Origin: an uncultured Bacillota bacterium
GTDB taxonomy: Bacteria; Bacillota_I; Bacilli_A; RFN20; CAG-826
DNA: 56,373 nucleotides
Assembly (NCBI GenBank): GCA_949287245.1
Contig: CASEFL010000001.1
Location: 202,973 to 259,345, forward strand
Direction: 5' to 3'
In this document: one piece after another, positions 26,346-35,557 of the stretch
Numbering within the stretch: the first letter of the stretch is position 1
Layout: the number at the start of each line of letters is the position of its first letter
Notes under the pieces: generated by a model
Databases searched by the model: none
What the model saw: only the letters and a program-made list of their open reading frames with translations
What the model was told of the DNA's origin: nothing
Program-made: the position numbers and the translations under genes

Positions 26346-28925
26346 TTCTACTTTGAAACGAAGACGCATCTCTCCTACATTAGTAAGTGGGATATCGGCT
26401 TCCATCTCATAAACATCACCATCTGGCGCGGCACCCTTTCCTTTTAAAGGGAAAGCGTCCTTCTCTTGGGGGATGTAAGTAATGGGAAGAACTTGCCCAT
26501 CTCCAGGATCATAACAATAAACACACTTTTTCCCCATAAGAGGATGGAGACGGAACTTCACATGACGAGAAGTACAATATCGTTTCCCACTAAATGATCC
26601 TTTAGGAATCCCAAAGGTAAGTTCTGCTTCCTTTTCGTTAAGATAAGAGAAAGTGTAGGTTGTAAGACGATATTCTCCTTTTTGATAGGCAAGAGTTTCC
26701 CCATCATCTTCATATAAAGTAAAGGAGGTTTTTCCTTCTTTTTCTCCCATAAAAAGTTCAAAGATTAACGTATGATTTTCCGCATTTTGAATATTCTTCT
26801 CTTCTTCATAAAGAGGAATAATTCCCCAATCTTTCACGTAGAAAGGAATACGCATCGGGTCATAAGTGTCTTTATATTCTTTGCCCCCGATTTTTCTTTC
26901 GCCGGTGAATAAATCTTTATAGAAAGCGCCTTTTGGAAGATAGCTTGTCGCCTTATCTTCCTTTTCGCTTAATAAACGTAACATTAAGGAGAATCCTGCA
27001 CCTCCAGCGTCTTGATAATAATGGACTTCAAAATGATGCTTTTCATGAGGAGAGACAAGCGCGATTTCATCAAAAGCAAAACCACGATTTACCCATGTTT
27101 CGTCAACAAGTTTTCCATCCATATAAACACGGATTCCATCATCCGAACCAAGCAAAAGTAAGGCCTTCTCCTCTAAAGGAGAAACAAAATCAAAAGTAAT
27201 TTTTGCCGAGTACTTTTCTAGTCCATGTCCAGGAATTGGACATTTCTTTGACCAATCAAATTGACAAACCTCTTTTGTTTCTTCAAAGATTGGTTCTCCT
27301 TTTAATTCGGTTCCCTCGTAATAAGTAAAATGGATGCCATTTGGATAAGAGGCTTTACTTGGCGCGAACATCTTATCTTCATGCTCTACAAGACCAAAAT
27401 ACAAGTTCTCCCCTAAAGCGGCCATATTTTCTCTACGAGCCTTTTTGCTTTTATCGTAATAATCTAAAGAACGGAGAATTGGCCAACCCTTTTCATAGGC
27501 TTCATGCGCTAAAGAGTAATATAAAGGAAGTAAACGATAACGAAGAGTACCGTATTCTTTGGCAACTTTTAAACCAAGTTCGCCATAATTCCATGGTTGA
27601 CGGTAACGCTTATTCCCTTTCGTGCTATGAAAACGATAAATAGGAGATAAGGCACCAAACTGAATCCAGCGGGCATATAAATTTTCCGAACCATCGCCAA
27701 TATGGCCGGATAAATCGCTATTAATGTAGGTAATTAAATCATTCCCGCCCCGAAGCATATTCGCAAACTCTTGGACAAGATCACTATTTCTCATCCAGTT
27801 ATCCCCGGTCCACTGAATTCCAAAACGGTGGGAGGCAGAATCACAAATCCCTTTCCAAATGCCGTTAGTTACTTCATTTACATTCCCCATCATTAAACTT
27901 CTTTTCGGGGAAGAAGGATTCATCTTTTTATGATAATCCTCTGTAATATCTTGGTATAAATAAAGTCCCCATGTTTCTGGACGAATAAATGGCCCTGGAA
28001 CTTTTAGTCTTGTCCACCAGTTCCGGTCATACCACCAATAATCAAGACCTAAAGATAAATAATGGGTTAAATTTTCTTTTCTGTAAGTCGATTCTTTTTC
28101 ATCCATTAACGAACGTGCCCCCATCACAGGCTCTGGATGATCATTAAACATTACCGCAATTCCCTTCTTATGAAGGTAAGAAAAAGTACTGGGTAAATCA
28201 GGGAAATCTTCAACATTTAAATCATATCCTGCCCCATCATCCCCAGGCTTCCGCCAATCGGTATCAATAACAAAATTATCTAAGGGAAGATTGTACTTTT
28301 CATAAAGTTCAACTTCTTCTTTTACCGTTTCATCCGTGTATTCAAAGTAACGAGAATCCCACACCCCAAAAGCAGAAAGAGGAACTAAAGGGGTTGCCCC
28401 TGTTAAAGCTCTATATGATTCACGCAAAAGGAAGGGGTCCTTATGTGCTAAAAGAAGATAGAAAGCAAAGCCATCTTTATGAAGTTTTAGCCCTCCTTTT
28501 CTTCCTTTTCCTTCCCCATAGGGAACATTAGGGAGATAGTAACGAGGACTATCAACAAGCATAAAAACATCAGGAGTTAAGCTAGGTGCAGGAAGATGAC
28601 CTGAATTTTTAAGGACTAATGGAGCTTGATAAAAAAGTCCTTTTGGTCCTTCAAGAGTCACGAGAATCTCTTTGCCTGGAGTTAAAGTTAAAACATATCT
28701 TCCCTCTTTTGTTAACAAAGAGAAAGTTGTCTCATTTATCGCTTTTCCTTCTCCAATGCGTGCTAATTTTGAGGCATTCGGAACAAGAAAAGTATCCCCC
28801 TGCGGATAATTCTTTTTTTCCTTTGCTTCGACACGAATAATGTTTTTTTCTAAGATTTCTACTCGAAAGGTGTATAGAGGATGCCGAGTTACATCCATCG
28901 TAACAAATTTTCCCTTTTTGGGCAT
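26343..28925 (-). CDS. Glycoside hydrolase family 31 alpha-glucosidase-like enzyme
   Basis: GH31 enzymes release or transfer alpha-linked glucose or xylose. The 860-residue protein has an N-terminal beta-sandwich (about 1-180), then the catalytic barrel with NFVIDTDWRKPGDDG (about 215-230), the nucleophile aspartate in WWYDRNWW (about 298) and the acid/base in WTGDNW (about 393). After the barrel there is a segment resembling a PA14-type beta module (GSDDGIRVYMDGKLVDETW, about 610), then C-terminal beta domains. It has no signal peptide, so it is probably cytosolic and acts on imported oligosaccharides. Start at the ATG with AGGAGG upstream. Whether the enzyme is a glucosidase, xylosidase or transferase is open. 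Confidence 0.88.
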   Translation of the reverse strand: MPKKGKFVTMDVTRHPLYTFRVEILEKNIIRVEAKEKKNYPQGDTFLVPNASKLARIGEGKAINETTFSLLTKEGRYVLTLTPGKEILVTLEGPKGLFYQAPLVLKNSGHLPAPSLTPDVFMLVDSPRYYLPNVPYGEGKGRKGGLKLHKDGFAFYLLLAHKDPFLLRESYRALTGATPLVPLSAFGVWDSRYFEYTDETVKEEVELYEKYNLPLDNFVIDTDWRKPGDDGAGYDLNVEDFPDLPSTFSYLHKKGIAVMFNDHPEPVMGARSLMDEKESTYRKENLTHYLSLGLDYWWYDRNWWTRLKVPGPFIRPETWGLYLYQDITEDYHKKMNPSSPKRSLMMGNVNEVTNGIWKGICDSASHRFGIQWTGDNWMRNSDLVQEFANMLRGGNDLITYINSDLSGHIGDGSENLYARWIQFGALSPIYRFHSTKGNKRYRQPWNYGELGLKVAKEYGTLRYRLLPLYYSLAHEAYEKGWPILRSLDYYDKSKKARRENMAALGENLYFGLVEHEDKMFAPSKASYPNGIHFTYYEGTELKGEPIFEETKEVCQFDWSKKCPIPGHGLEKYSAKITFDFVSPLEEKALLLLGSDDGIRVYMDGKLVDETWVNRGFAFDEIALVSPHEKHHFEVHYYQDAGGAGFSLMLRLLSEKEDKATSYLPKGAFYKDLFTGERKIGGKEYKDTYDPMRIPFYVKDWGIIPLYEEEKNIQNAENHTLIFELFMGEKEGKTSFTLYEDDGETLAYQKGEYRLTTYTFSYLNEKEAELTFGIPKGSFSGKRYCTSRHVKFRLHPLMGKKCVYCYDPGDGQVLPITYIPQEKDAFPLKGKGAAPDGDVYEMEADIPLTNVGEMRLRFKVE

Positions 28926-28989
28926 ATAAGCCTCCTATGGTTGTCTATATCAATCGTAATAAAAAGTAAGAAAAGACGAAAGAGGGAAC

Positions 28990-29253
28990 TTAAGACAAAG
29001 CAATAAGCATTGTGTATAAAACTAGATACACAATTAAGGCTACTATCGATAAAAGAAGGGCAAGGCTACCACTAACAGACCCAAAAAAAGTCACCATTTT
29101 TCTACTTTTCTTCACCCTGCGGTGATGAAGAGAAAAAAGAAGAGAAAGCAAACCAAGAAATAAAGAAAGCAAAGCAACCCACCAATCCGTAAAAAAGGAG
29201 GTCACACCAATTGCAAGAGAGAGTATTCCACAAACTAGCCAAAAGATATCCAT
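28990..29253 (-). CDS. Small integral membrane protein
   Basis: The start is placed at the ATG at 29253, preceded by GGGGAAG; a second ATG four codons earlier is possible. The 87-residue product has about three hydrophobic segments, with a short basic loop (LHHRRVKKSRK) in the middle. It resembles small DUF4190-type proteins. Function unknown. It stands between the SGNH hydrolase and GH31 genes in the same direction, with a TATAAT box just upstream of its own start, so it may begin a short transcript with GH31. Confidence 0.6.
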   Translation of the reverse strand: MDIFWLVCGILSLAIGVTSFFTDWWVALLSLFLGLLSLLFSLHHRRVKKSRKMVTFFGSVSGSLALLLSIVALIVYLVLYTMLIALS

Positions 29254-29292
29254 CTTCTTCCCCATTTCTATTATAAATTCAAAAGCAAGAGT

Positions 29293-29937
29293 TTAGGAAA
29301 GAAGGAGTGTAAACCACTTCTCAAAGATCGGTGTCCACCACTCCAAATAGCCTTCTTTTGTCGGATGAATAGAGTCTGCCATATAAAGAATTCCCTTTTC
29401 TTTTCCTTCTTCATTAAAAGGAAGATCTTCATATAAATTGAAAAAATGAATCTCTTTTTGAATCGAAGCAAAATGGTTCATAAAATTCACCATTTTTTGA
29501 TAGAAACAATTTTCGTAATAAGGATTGGAATAAAAACAAATAGGAAAATTTCCTTTGTCTTTTAAAAAAGCAACCATTGTTTGAATCGCCCCACAAATCG
29601 TTAAATCATCATAAGGAGGTTCTTTTCTTTCTTCTCCTAACGTTTTTTGTTTAGAAGCATCGTTTGTGGATAATTGAATAAGAAAAGCATCAAAAGGATG
29701 AGAAAAATCCATTTTCTTCAAGCGTGCAACATAAGAAGAAGAATCTTCGTTCACTAAAGTGGTTCCGCTTACGGCTTCTTTCACCGCGATGATTTTTGCT
29801 TTCTCTTCTAAAGCATCAACAAAAGAATATCCATTTGAAGCCCATCCATAAGTAACGGAAGAACCTAAAAAACCAATGCGTTTTTCTTTTAAAGAAGAAA
29901 GATCTCCGCTAGGAAGCTTAGAAGGATAATAAATCAT
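29293..29937 (-). CDS. SGNH/GDSL-family hydrolase
   Basis: An esterase or acylhydrolase of the SGNH fold; these remove acyl or acetyl groups from sugars, lipids or glycans. The catalytic serine lies in IGFLGSSVTYG (about 21-31), the oxyanion asparagine in LSTNDAS (about 87-93) and the Asp/His pair in ADSIHPTKEGY (about 190-200). At 214 residues it is of usual size. No signal peptide, so it works inside the cell. No good Shine-Dalgarno stands before the ATG; a TAGATT box ends 7 bases upstream, one of several leaderless-like starts here. It follows the pepF gene. Confidence 0.88.
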   Translation of the reverse strand: MIYYPSKLPSGDLSSLKEKRIGFLGSSVTYGWASNGYSFVDALEEKAKIIAVKEAVSGTTLVNEDSSSYVARLKKMDFSHPFDAFLIQLSTNDASKQKTLGEERKEPPYDDLTICGAIQTMVAFLKDKGNFPICFYSNPYYENCFYQKMVNFMNHFASIQKEIHFFNLYEDLPFNEEGKEKGILYMADSIHPTKEGYLEWWTPIFEKWFTLLLS

Positions 29938-29990
29938 AATGGAAAATCTACGTAAATCCTCACTCTTTTTTTTGGATTAACCATATTTAG

Positions 29991-31769
29991 CTATTCGATT
30001 CCAAGGAGATTTTTTAATTCCTTCACTAAATAGGCAAGACGTTTTGGGACGGCCTCAAAGGCTTCTTTTTTTGTTAAATCAACACCAGCTTCTTTTACTT
30101 CAAGAACAGGATATTGACTCCCTCCAGCTTTTAAAAGATTTTTATAGGAGAGGAAAGCCTCTTCTCCTTCTTGATTTACTTTTTGATATAAAGCAAGAGA
30201 GGTCGCAAAACTTGTCGCGTATTGATAAACATAAAATGGGGTGTAGAAAAGATGAGGAATATAGCACCACACAAGAGGCTTCAGCCTTTCTTCCTTAATA
30301 TCAATCCCATAATAGTCTTTGTATAAAGAAATCATAATATCGGAAAGCACTTGATAATGAATCGGTTCCCCCTTTTCTTCTAAATGGGAGATAAGAAGTT
30401 CATATTCGGCAAAAAGAGATTGTCGGTAAAAAGTAGAGGCGATTTCGTCACATTCTTTTTGCAAAAGGGCAATCTTATCTTCCTTACTTAAAGAGTCAGA
30501 TTTCAAAAGATAATCAAGTAAATTATGTTCATTAAAAGTAGAAGCAATTTCCGCGACAAAAATCGTGTAATGTTCTTTCATTAAGGGTTGAGATTCCATG
30601 GAATATAAGGTGTGGGTACTATGTCCTGCTTCATGCGCTAAAGTAAAAGCGTCTTCTAAAGACCCTTGGAAATTTAACAAGATATGAGGAAATACTCCTC
30701 CACCTCCAGAAGAATAAGCGCCACTTCTTTTTCCTAAACTAGGATATACATCAACCATTCCATATTTTGTCGCCTCATGGGCTTTCTTTTGAAAATCTTC
30801 ATCAAATCGTTTTATGGAGTCATAAAAGAGGTCTTTTGCCTCTTCATAAGTTAATTTTTTCTCGGTTTTACCAAGAGAAAGGAAACGGTCATAAGAACGG
30901 TGTTTTGCCAGTCCTAAAGCCTTTCTTCTTACCTCATAATATTCTTTTAAGGGAGCGCTTTGATGATGGGCAACATCGATTAAAGATTCATAAACAGAAG
31001 TAGGAATTTTATTTTTCTCAAGATGCGATTCTAAGATAGAGTGATATCCTCGTGCACGCATATTCGCAAGCTGGGCATCTAAGCCTGCTTTTAGTATCGC
31101 GGCATAGGTATTTTTCCGTTCATCATAATAAGAATACAAAGCCTCAAAAACTTTCTTTCGATCCTCAGGAAGCGATAAATCTTTGATAAGAGTTGTCCAA
31201 TTCGCAGTAGTAACCTCAACTTCCTTTCCATCCGATAAAGTTACTTTAGAAGGGGTGTAATCACTAACGGTAAGTTTGCTATATAAATCGCCCCCTACGC
31301 CCATAAGGGGTGAATAGTTCGCCAGTAAATTTTCCGCTTCTTTGGATAAGATGTGTTCTTGAGAGTCAAACATCTTTTGAAACGTAAAATCATATTCCCT
31401 AAATTCAGGATATTTCGTGAGGAAAGCGTCTAATTTTTCCTTGCCTAAAGATAAATATTCTGGTGTATCAAAACTTGTCGCCCGAACAAGTTCATGCAAA
31501 ATCGCCTCAACTTTTGCTTCTCTTGTATTTCTTTCTACGCTTCGCCGGTCTAAATCAGCAAGTCCCGAAGCATAAGAATATAAACGATTTAACAAAACTT
31601 CGACTTCTTTATTCAAACGTAAGTATTCCGTAAGACTTTTTTCTTCATGAAGTTTCCCTTGATAAGAAGCCATCTTTTGTACATAAGAAGAAAGAGTTTG
31701 TAAATCCTTTTCAAAGTCTTCTTCTTTTTCGTAAAGGAAAGAGAAATCCCAACAATATTTTTTATCCAT
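29991..31769 (-). CDS. pepF: Oligoendopeptidase F, M3B family
   Basis: A cytosolic zinc endopeptidase that cuts oligopeptides. The 592 residues cover the whole M3 fold, with the metal-binding motif AHEAGHSTHT (HExxH, about 370) and the third ligand in VAEIASTFNEHNLLDYLL (about 400-417). The usual length is about 600. The ATG at 31769 has TGAGGTG upstream. Other genes nearby are not peptidases, so it probably has a housekeeping role. Confidence 0.93.
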   Translation of the reverse strand: MDKKYCWDFSFLYEKEEDFEKDLQTLSSYVQKMASYQGKLHEEKSLTEYLRLNKEVEVLLNRLYSYASGLADLDRRSVERNTREAKVEAILHELVRATSFDTPEYLSLGKEKLDAFLTKYPEFREYDFTFQKMFDSQEHILSKEAENLLANYSPLMGVGGDLYSKLTVSDYTPSKVTLSDGKEVEVTTANWTTLIKDLSLPEDRKKVFEALYSYYDERKNTYAAILKAGLDAQLANMRARGYHSILESHLEKNKIPTSVYESLIDVAHHQSAPLKEYYEVRRKALGLAKHRSYDRFLSLGKTEKKLTYEEAKDLFYDSIKRFDEDFQKKAHEATKYGMVDVYPSLGKRSGAYSSGGGGVFPHILLNFQGSLEDAFTLAHEAGHSTHTLYSMESQPLMKEHYTIFVAEIASTFNEHNLLDYLLKSDSLSKEDKIALLQKECDEIASTFYRQSLFAEYELLISHLEEKGEPIHYQVLSDIMISLYKDYYGIDIKEERLKPLVWCYIPHLFYTPFYVYQYATSFATSLALYQKVNQEGEEAFLSYKNLLKAGGSQYPVLEVKEAGVDLTKKEAFEAVPKRLAYLVKELKNLLGIE

Positions 31770-31799
31770 AAATTCACCTCAAAATAATTTTACCATTCC

Positions 31800-32345
31800 C
31801 TAAATTAGAGAAAAAAGAAAACGAAAAACTTTTCTTTTACTCCTTTTCTTTTTATGCGCGAATAAACTTAACTTATTAATTTTAAAAGGAAGGCCAAAAA
31901 GATTTGCTTCTTCGGTATCTCCAATAATTTCCGTAGACAAAGTAATGCTATCAATTTGATTAAAACCTAAGGAATGATAAAGCTTTACGGCCTTTAAATT
32001 ACTTGGATTCACCTCAATTTGCACCCTCTCCTCTCCAGAAGAAAGAAGGACATTGCGAATTTCTTTTAAAGCGAAAGAACCAAGCCCCAATCCACGATAT
32101 TCTTTCTTTACATAAAGATATTCAATATTGTTCATATAACCATATTTTTCATTTACATAAATAAAGCCCGCGATGGAATCATTATACATAAGCAAATAGG
32201 CAAAACATTTTGGACTTAATAAACGCCGAATATCTTCTAAGATGTCTTCTTTCGAGGCGTCAACGAGTTGAGTCTTCCAAAACTCTTTAAGCATGATTTC
32301 AAGTTCCTTTAAATCATCGAGTTCAATTTTCTTAAAACGCATCAT
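31800..32345 (-). CDS. GNAT-family N-acetyltransferase
   Basis: The acetyl-CoA-binding signature is visible in VKKEYRGLGLGSFALKEI (about 79-96, R/Q-x-x-G-x-G/A), followed by EVNPSNLKAVKLYHSLGF (about 115-132), so this is a GNAT. The last 35 residues (KKKRSKRKVFRFLFSLI) are basic and hydrophobic, and are not part of the usual fold. ATGATG at the start leaves two candidates; the second (32342) has better spacing to GGAGG. Substrate unknown. Confidence 0.85.
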   Translation of the reverse strand: MMRFKKIELDDLKELEIMLKEFWKTQLVDASKEDILEDIRRLLSPKCFAYLLMYNDSIAGFIYVNEKYGYMNNIEYLYVKKEYRGLGLGSFALKEIRNVLLSSGEERVQIEVNPSNLKAVKLYHSLGFNQIDSITLSTEIIGDTEEANLFGLPFKINKLSLFAHKKKRSKRKVFRFLFSLI

Positions 32346-32371
32346 AAACCTCCAAGATGAAAAGGCATGCT

Positions 32372-32394
32372 AACAAAAACCCCTAGGGTTTTGC
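32372..32394 (-). terminator. Rho-independent terminator of the Sel1-repeat gene
   Basis: AAAACCC / GGGTTTT around TAG is followed by a T-rich tract on the minus strand. It lies 40 bases behind the stop codon. Confidence 0.7.
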
Positions 32395-32430
32395 AAGGAA
32401 AATGCTTATATGTAAAGTTTTTTAAGGATT

Positions 32431-33756
32431 TTAAATTTCAAAATCCCCAAAATCAGAGGGTCCTAATTCCTCTTCAATTTTTTGCTTAAGTTTTAAAAAT
32501 GGTTGATGCCAGGGGTTCTCTTTTTTAAACCCATTTTGTTTTGCGTTCCAATTTTCAAAATAGACAATATTTTCTAACGCACTTTCGCAAATGGATAAGG
32601 CTTCTTCTAATCTCTTAGTTGTTCCTTGAGCGTAAAAATCCGCTTTGGCTAAGCGATATAAAGAAGAATCCTCTGCGCGAGGAAAATAGGGTTGATTAGG
32701 GTGTTCATCGTATAGCGATCGATAATAGGCATAACCCCTTTTTTCATCTTTAGGAACAAGTTTCCCTTCCATATATAAATCACCTAATTTTTCAATTGCA
32801 CGGTAATTTCCAGAAACATGCGAAGAAAAAGAAGTTGCCGCGCGATTTAAGTAATAAAGCCCTTTTTGGATATCTTGTTTTAGTTGATATCCCCCTTCTA
32901 AATAGGGAAGACCTAGATAATATAAAACAAATTGAGATTCTTTCTCTACCATTAACGATTTTTTGTAATATTCTACGGCTTTATCGTATCTTTTTTCGCA
33001 TCCGTTCCCTTCATAATAATTAAGTCCAACAGAAAATAAATCGTAGTCATTTTGCGAAATATCCGCGGCTTTTTTCAGCCAAAGAAATTCTTGCGTGTGG
33101 TCAATAGGATAACCATTCATCCCAAAGCGATACCAACTAGCAAGAGTGCTCATACAATAGGGAATATTTAATGATGCACCTTTCTCCATCATTTTCCGCC
33201 ATTCTTCTTCACTTGAAAAAGCATTAGGATAAAAACGCACAAGACGATAAATGGCTTTGGTGTTGCCTTTTTTTGCTGCCTCTAGCAAAAGTGCTTGCCC
33301 TTTTTCATAATCAACAGGATAAAAGTCTTGATAACTAGAATTATATAAATTTCCTAGTTCAGCCATAGCTTGGCTATCTCCTTGACTGACTAATGAAGGA
33401 AGGCTACGTACCCGTGCTTCATATTCTTTTTTTGAGCTATCAAGGAAATTTTGAACCGTTTTTCTTGTATTTTCATCTAAGGGGAACATTAAGCTATGTT
33501 CGAAACAATGAATTGCCGCGACATAATTTTTCTCTAAATAAAGAAAATAGCCAAAACGCCAACTGCATTCATAATCACGAATTCCTTCCTTCTGGCCAAA
33601 GGCATACCAATATTTTGCTTCTTCCTTATCAATACTTACTCCATACCAACCAAAGTCATAGGCATAAGCCATTTGTCTTATAGAAGGAATATCGTGAAAA
33701 AAGATTGCTTTTTCATAAATTGGTTTAAGGTTTTCTGGATATTCAAATACCATCAT
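32431..33756 (-). CDS. Sel1-like (TPR-type) repeat protein
   Basis: The 441-residue protein consists of alpha-helical repeats of about 36 residues. Characteristic units include DYEKGQALLLEAAKKGNTKA, and ALY/AIYRL-type ends occur. Sel1 proteins act as protein-protein interaction scaffolds. No signal peptide or membrane segment, so the protein should be cytosolic. The AGAGGAG ribosome-binding site stands before ATGATG; the second ATG (33753) has better spacing. It lies 16 bases behind the cytidine deaminase gene and may share its transcript. Confidence 0.82.
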   Translation of the reverse strand: MMVFEYPENLKPIYEKAIFFHDIPSIRQMAYAYDFGWYGVSIDKEEAKYWYAFGQKEGIRDYECSWRFGYFLYLEKNYVAAIHCFEHSLMFPLDENTRKTVQNFLDSSKKEYEARVRSLPSLVSQGDSQAMAELGNLYNSSYQDFYPVDYEKGQALLLEAAKKGNTKAIYRLVRFYPNAFSSEEEWRKMMEKGASLNIPYCMSTLASWYRFGMNGYPIDHTQEFLWLKKAADISQNDYDLFSVGLNYYEGNGCEKRYDKAVEYYKKSLMVEKESQFVLYYLGLPYLEGGYQLKQDIQKGLYYLNRAATSFSSHVSGNYRAIEKLGDLYMEGKLVPKDEKRGYAYYRSLYDEHPNQPYFPRAEDSSLYRLAKADFYAQGTTKRLEEALSICESALENIVYFENWNAKQNGFKKENPWHQPFLKLKQKIEEELGPSDFGDFEI

Positions 33757-33771
33757 CGTCTCCTCTTAATA

Positions 33772-34173
33772 TTATTTTTCCCAAGGGTAAGGAAGAAATT
33801 CCTTTAAATAATGAATTTCATAAGGATTATCGCTTGTTAAAATCTCAATTTCCCCATAGTTAACAGGCATAAGTTGATGAATGAGTTCTAAACACGCTCC
33901 ACAAGGAGAAAGATATTCACCTTTTTCATTTAAAACAAGAAGCTTAGTAAAAGTATATTCATGATTGGTAATCATTTGAAAAATTGCGTTTCTTTCTGCA
34001 CAAACGCCAAGATTGCATAAAGAATCAATACAAATTCCTACATAAAAGTTTCCCTTTTCAGAAAGAAGAGTAGCGGCAACCGTGCCTGCTTCAAGATAAG
34101 GAGAAATTGTTACTTCTTTTGCGGCTGCAAACGCTTTCTTTTTCATTTCTTCCCAAATTTCATTTTCCTTCAT
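33772..34173 (-). CDS. Cytidine deaminase-family protein
   Basis: The zinc site is complete: CAERNA (His replaced by Cys, as in the Cdd group, about 77-82) and PCGAC (about 111-115). The length, 133, fits the small tetrameric cytidine deaminases, which convert cytidine and deoxycytidine to uridines in pyrimidine salvage. Blasticidin-S-deaminase-like members are hard to tell apart from sequence alone. It overlaps the end of the cca-type gene by about 14 bases, so translation is coupled. Confidence 0.88.
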   Translation of the reverse strand: MKENEIWEEMKKKAFAAAKEVTISPYLEAGTVAATLLSEKGNFYVGICIDSLCNLGVCAERNAIFQMITNHEYTFTKLLVLNEKGEYLSPCGACLELIHQLMPVNYGEIEILTSDNPYEIHYLKEFLPYPWEK

Positions 34174-35512
34174 TTTTCTCTCCTTTCTTTAAAAACTCAT
34201 TAAGATGACTAAGCAAATATTCTTTATTATTGTCTATAGGTTCATCAAGAATATGCATAAGCATCGTTTCTAAAACCTTTCCAATATTCTTTCCTTGTAT
34301 CCCATTTTTTAGTAAATCGTCTCCCTTAACGGCTAAATCTTTAAGGGATAAACAATCTTGCTCTTCCATGATTTCGTTAAAAAGAGTCGTGATTTGCGCG
34401 TTTATTGCCAAGGCTTCCTCTTTTTTATAGTCACTTTGCGCAAGAATATCCGCTTTTTGAATGGCAAGATAATAAGGGAAAAGCGCGGGTGTTATCTTAT
34501 GGATAGCACGCCGAACATACTTCTTCTGTGGAAGAAATTCATCGTTATGGTGGTAAACTAGAAACGTTACAGTTTCGCTTATTTTTTTGGGAAATTTAAG
34601 ACGATTTAAGATCTCTTTTACAGCAAAAGCACCTTTTGGAGCGTGATTATAAAAATGAGCAATTCCGTTTTCATCTATCGTTTTTGTTTTTGTTTTTCCA
34701 TAATCGTGAAAGAAAAGCGCTAAACGAATGATTTCATCTTGTGGAGAGGCAAGGATTGCTTTAATCGTATGCTCTCCTACACTACATTCATGATAAGGAG
34801 TTTCTTGACTTGTATTCATCATCTCATCAAACTCGGGAAGGATAATTTTTGTTACACCTAGTTCATAAGCAAGAAGGAAACGTTCTGGATGAGGAGAAAG
34901 AAGAATTTTTAAAAATTCTTCCTGAATTCTTTCTTTTGATATGTAGTGAAGGCGGTAGGCTTCTTCCTTTATCGCTTTTTTGGTTTCTTCTTCAATTTCA
35001 AAACCAAGTTGAGCGCTAAAACGAATCGCTCTTAACATTCTTAAGGCGTCTTCTTCAAACCGTTTTTTAGGGTCTCCTATGGCGCGAATCCGTTTATCTT
35101 TTAAATCTTTTAATCCATTAAAATAATCGATAAAACCTGTCCTTTCACTATAAGCAAAAGCATTAATCGTAAAATCTCTTCGTTTTAAATCTTCCTTTAA
35201 GGAAGTGGTAAAAGTAACTTCTTTTGGATGACGGGAATCTATATATTCCGAATCAATACGGTAAGTAGTAACTTCAAATTGTTTTTCGTTAACTTTAATC
35301 GTTAATGTTCCGTGTTTTATGCCAGCATCAATGGTGTCAGGAAATATTTTTTTCATCTCAAAAGGTGTAGCAGAAGTTGTTATATCAAAATCTTGAGGAG
35401 TAAGTCCTAATAACTCATCACGAAGGGAACCTCCAACAAGAAAGGCTTCAAAACCATTTTCTTCCAGTTTTTGGAGAATCTCTTGAGCTTCCTTTGGATA
35501 AGTAATTTTCAT
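34160..35512 (-). CDS. cca: CCA-adding tRNA nucleotidyltransferase
   Basis: The enzyme builds or repairs the CCA end of tRNA. The nucleotidyltransferase head shows VGGSLRDELLG (about 24-34) and the metal-binding aspartates in QDFDITT (about 38-44), the second motif RRDFTINAFAY (about 112) and a C-terminal HD domain (FFHDYGK, about 265). At 450 residues it is of the Firmicutes CCA-adding type with an HD extension, though some poly(A) polymerases look similar. No Shine-Dalgarno precedes the ATG; TAAAAT ends 6 bases upstream. Confidence 0.9.
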   Translation of the reverse strand: MKITYPKEAQEILQKLEENGFEAFLVGGSLRDELLGLTPQDFDITTSATPFEMKKIFPDTIDAGIKHGTLTIKVNEKQFEVTTYRIDSEYIDSRHPKEVTFTTSLKEDLKRRDFTINAFAYSERTGFIDYFNGLKDLKDKRIRAIGDPKKRFEEDALRMLRAIRFSAQLGFEIEEETKKAIKEEAYRLHYISKERIQEEFLKILLSPHPERFLLAYELGVTKIILPEFDEMMNTSQETPYHECSVGEHTIKAILASPQDEIIRLALFFHDYGKTKTKTIDENGIAHFYNHAPKGAFAVKEILNRLKFPKKISETVTFLVYHHNDEFLPQKKYVRRAIHKITPALFPYYLAIQKADILAQSDYKKEEALAINAQITTLFNEIMEEQDCLSLKDLAVKGDDLLKNGIQGKNIGKVLETMLMHILDEPIDNNKEYLLSHLNEFLKKGEKNEGK

Positions 35513-35557
35513 ATTTCCATTTTAAAGAAAATTATCGATATAAGCGAAACAATTAAT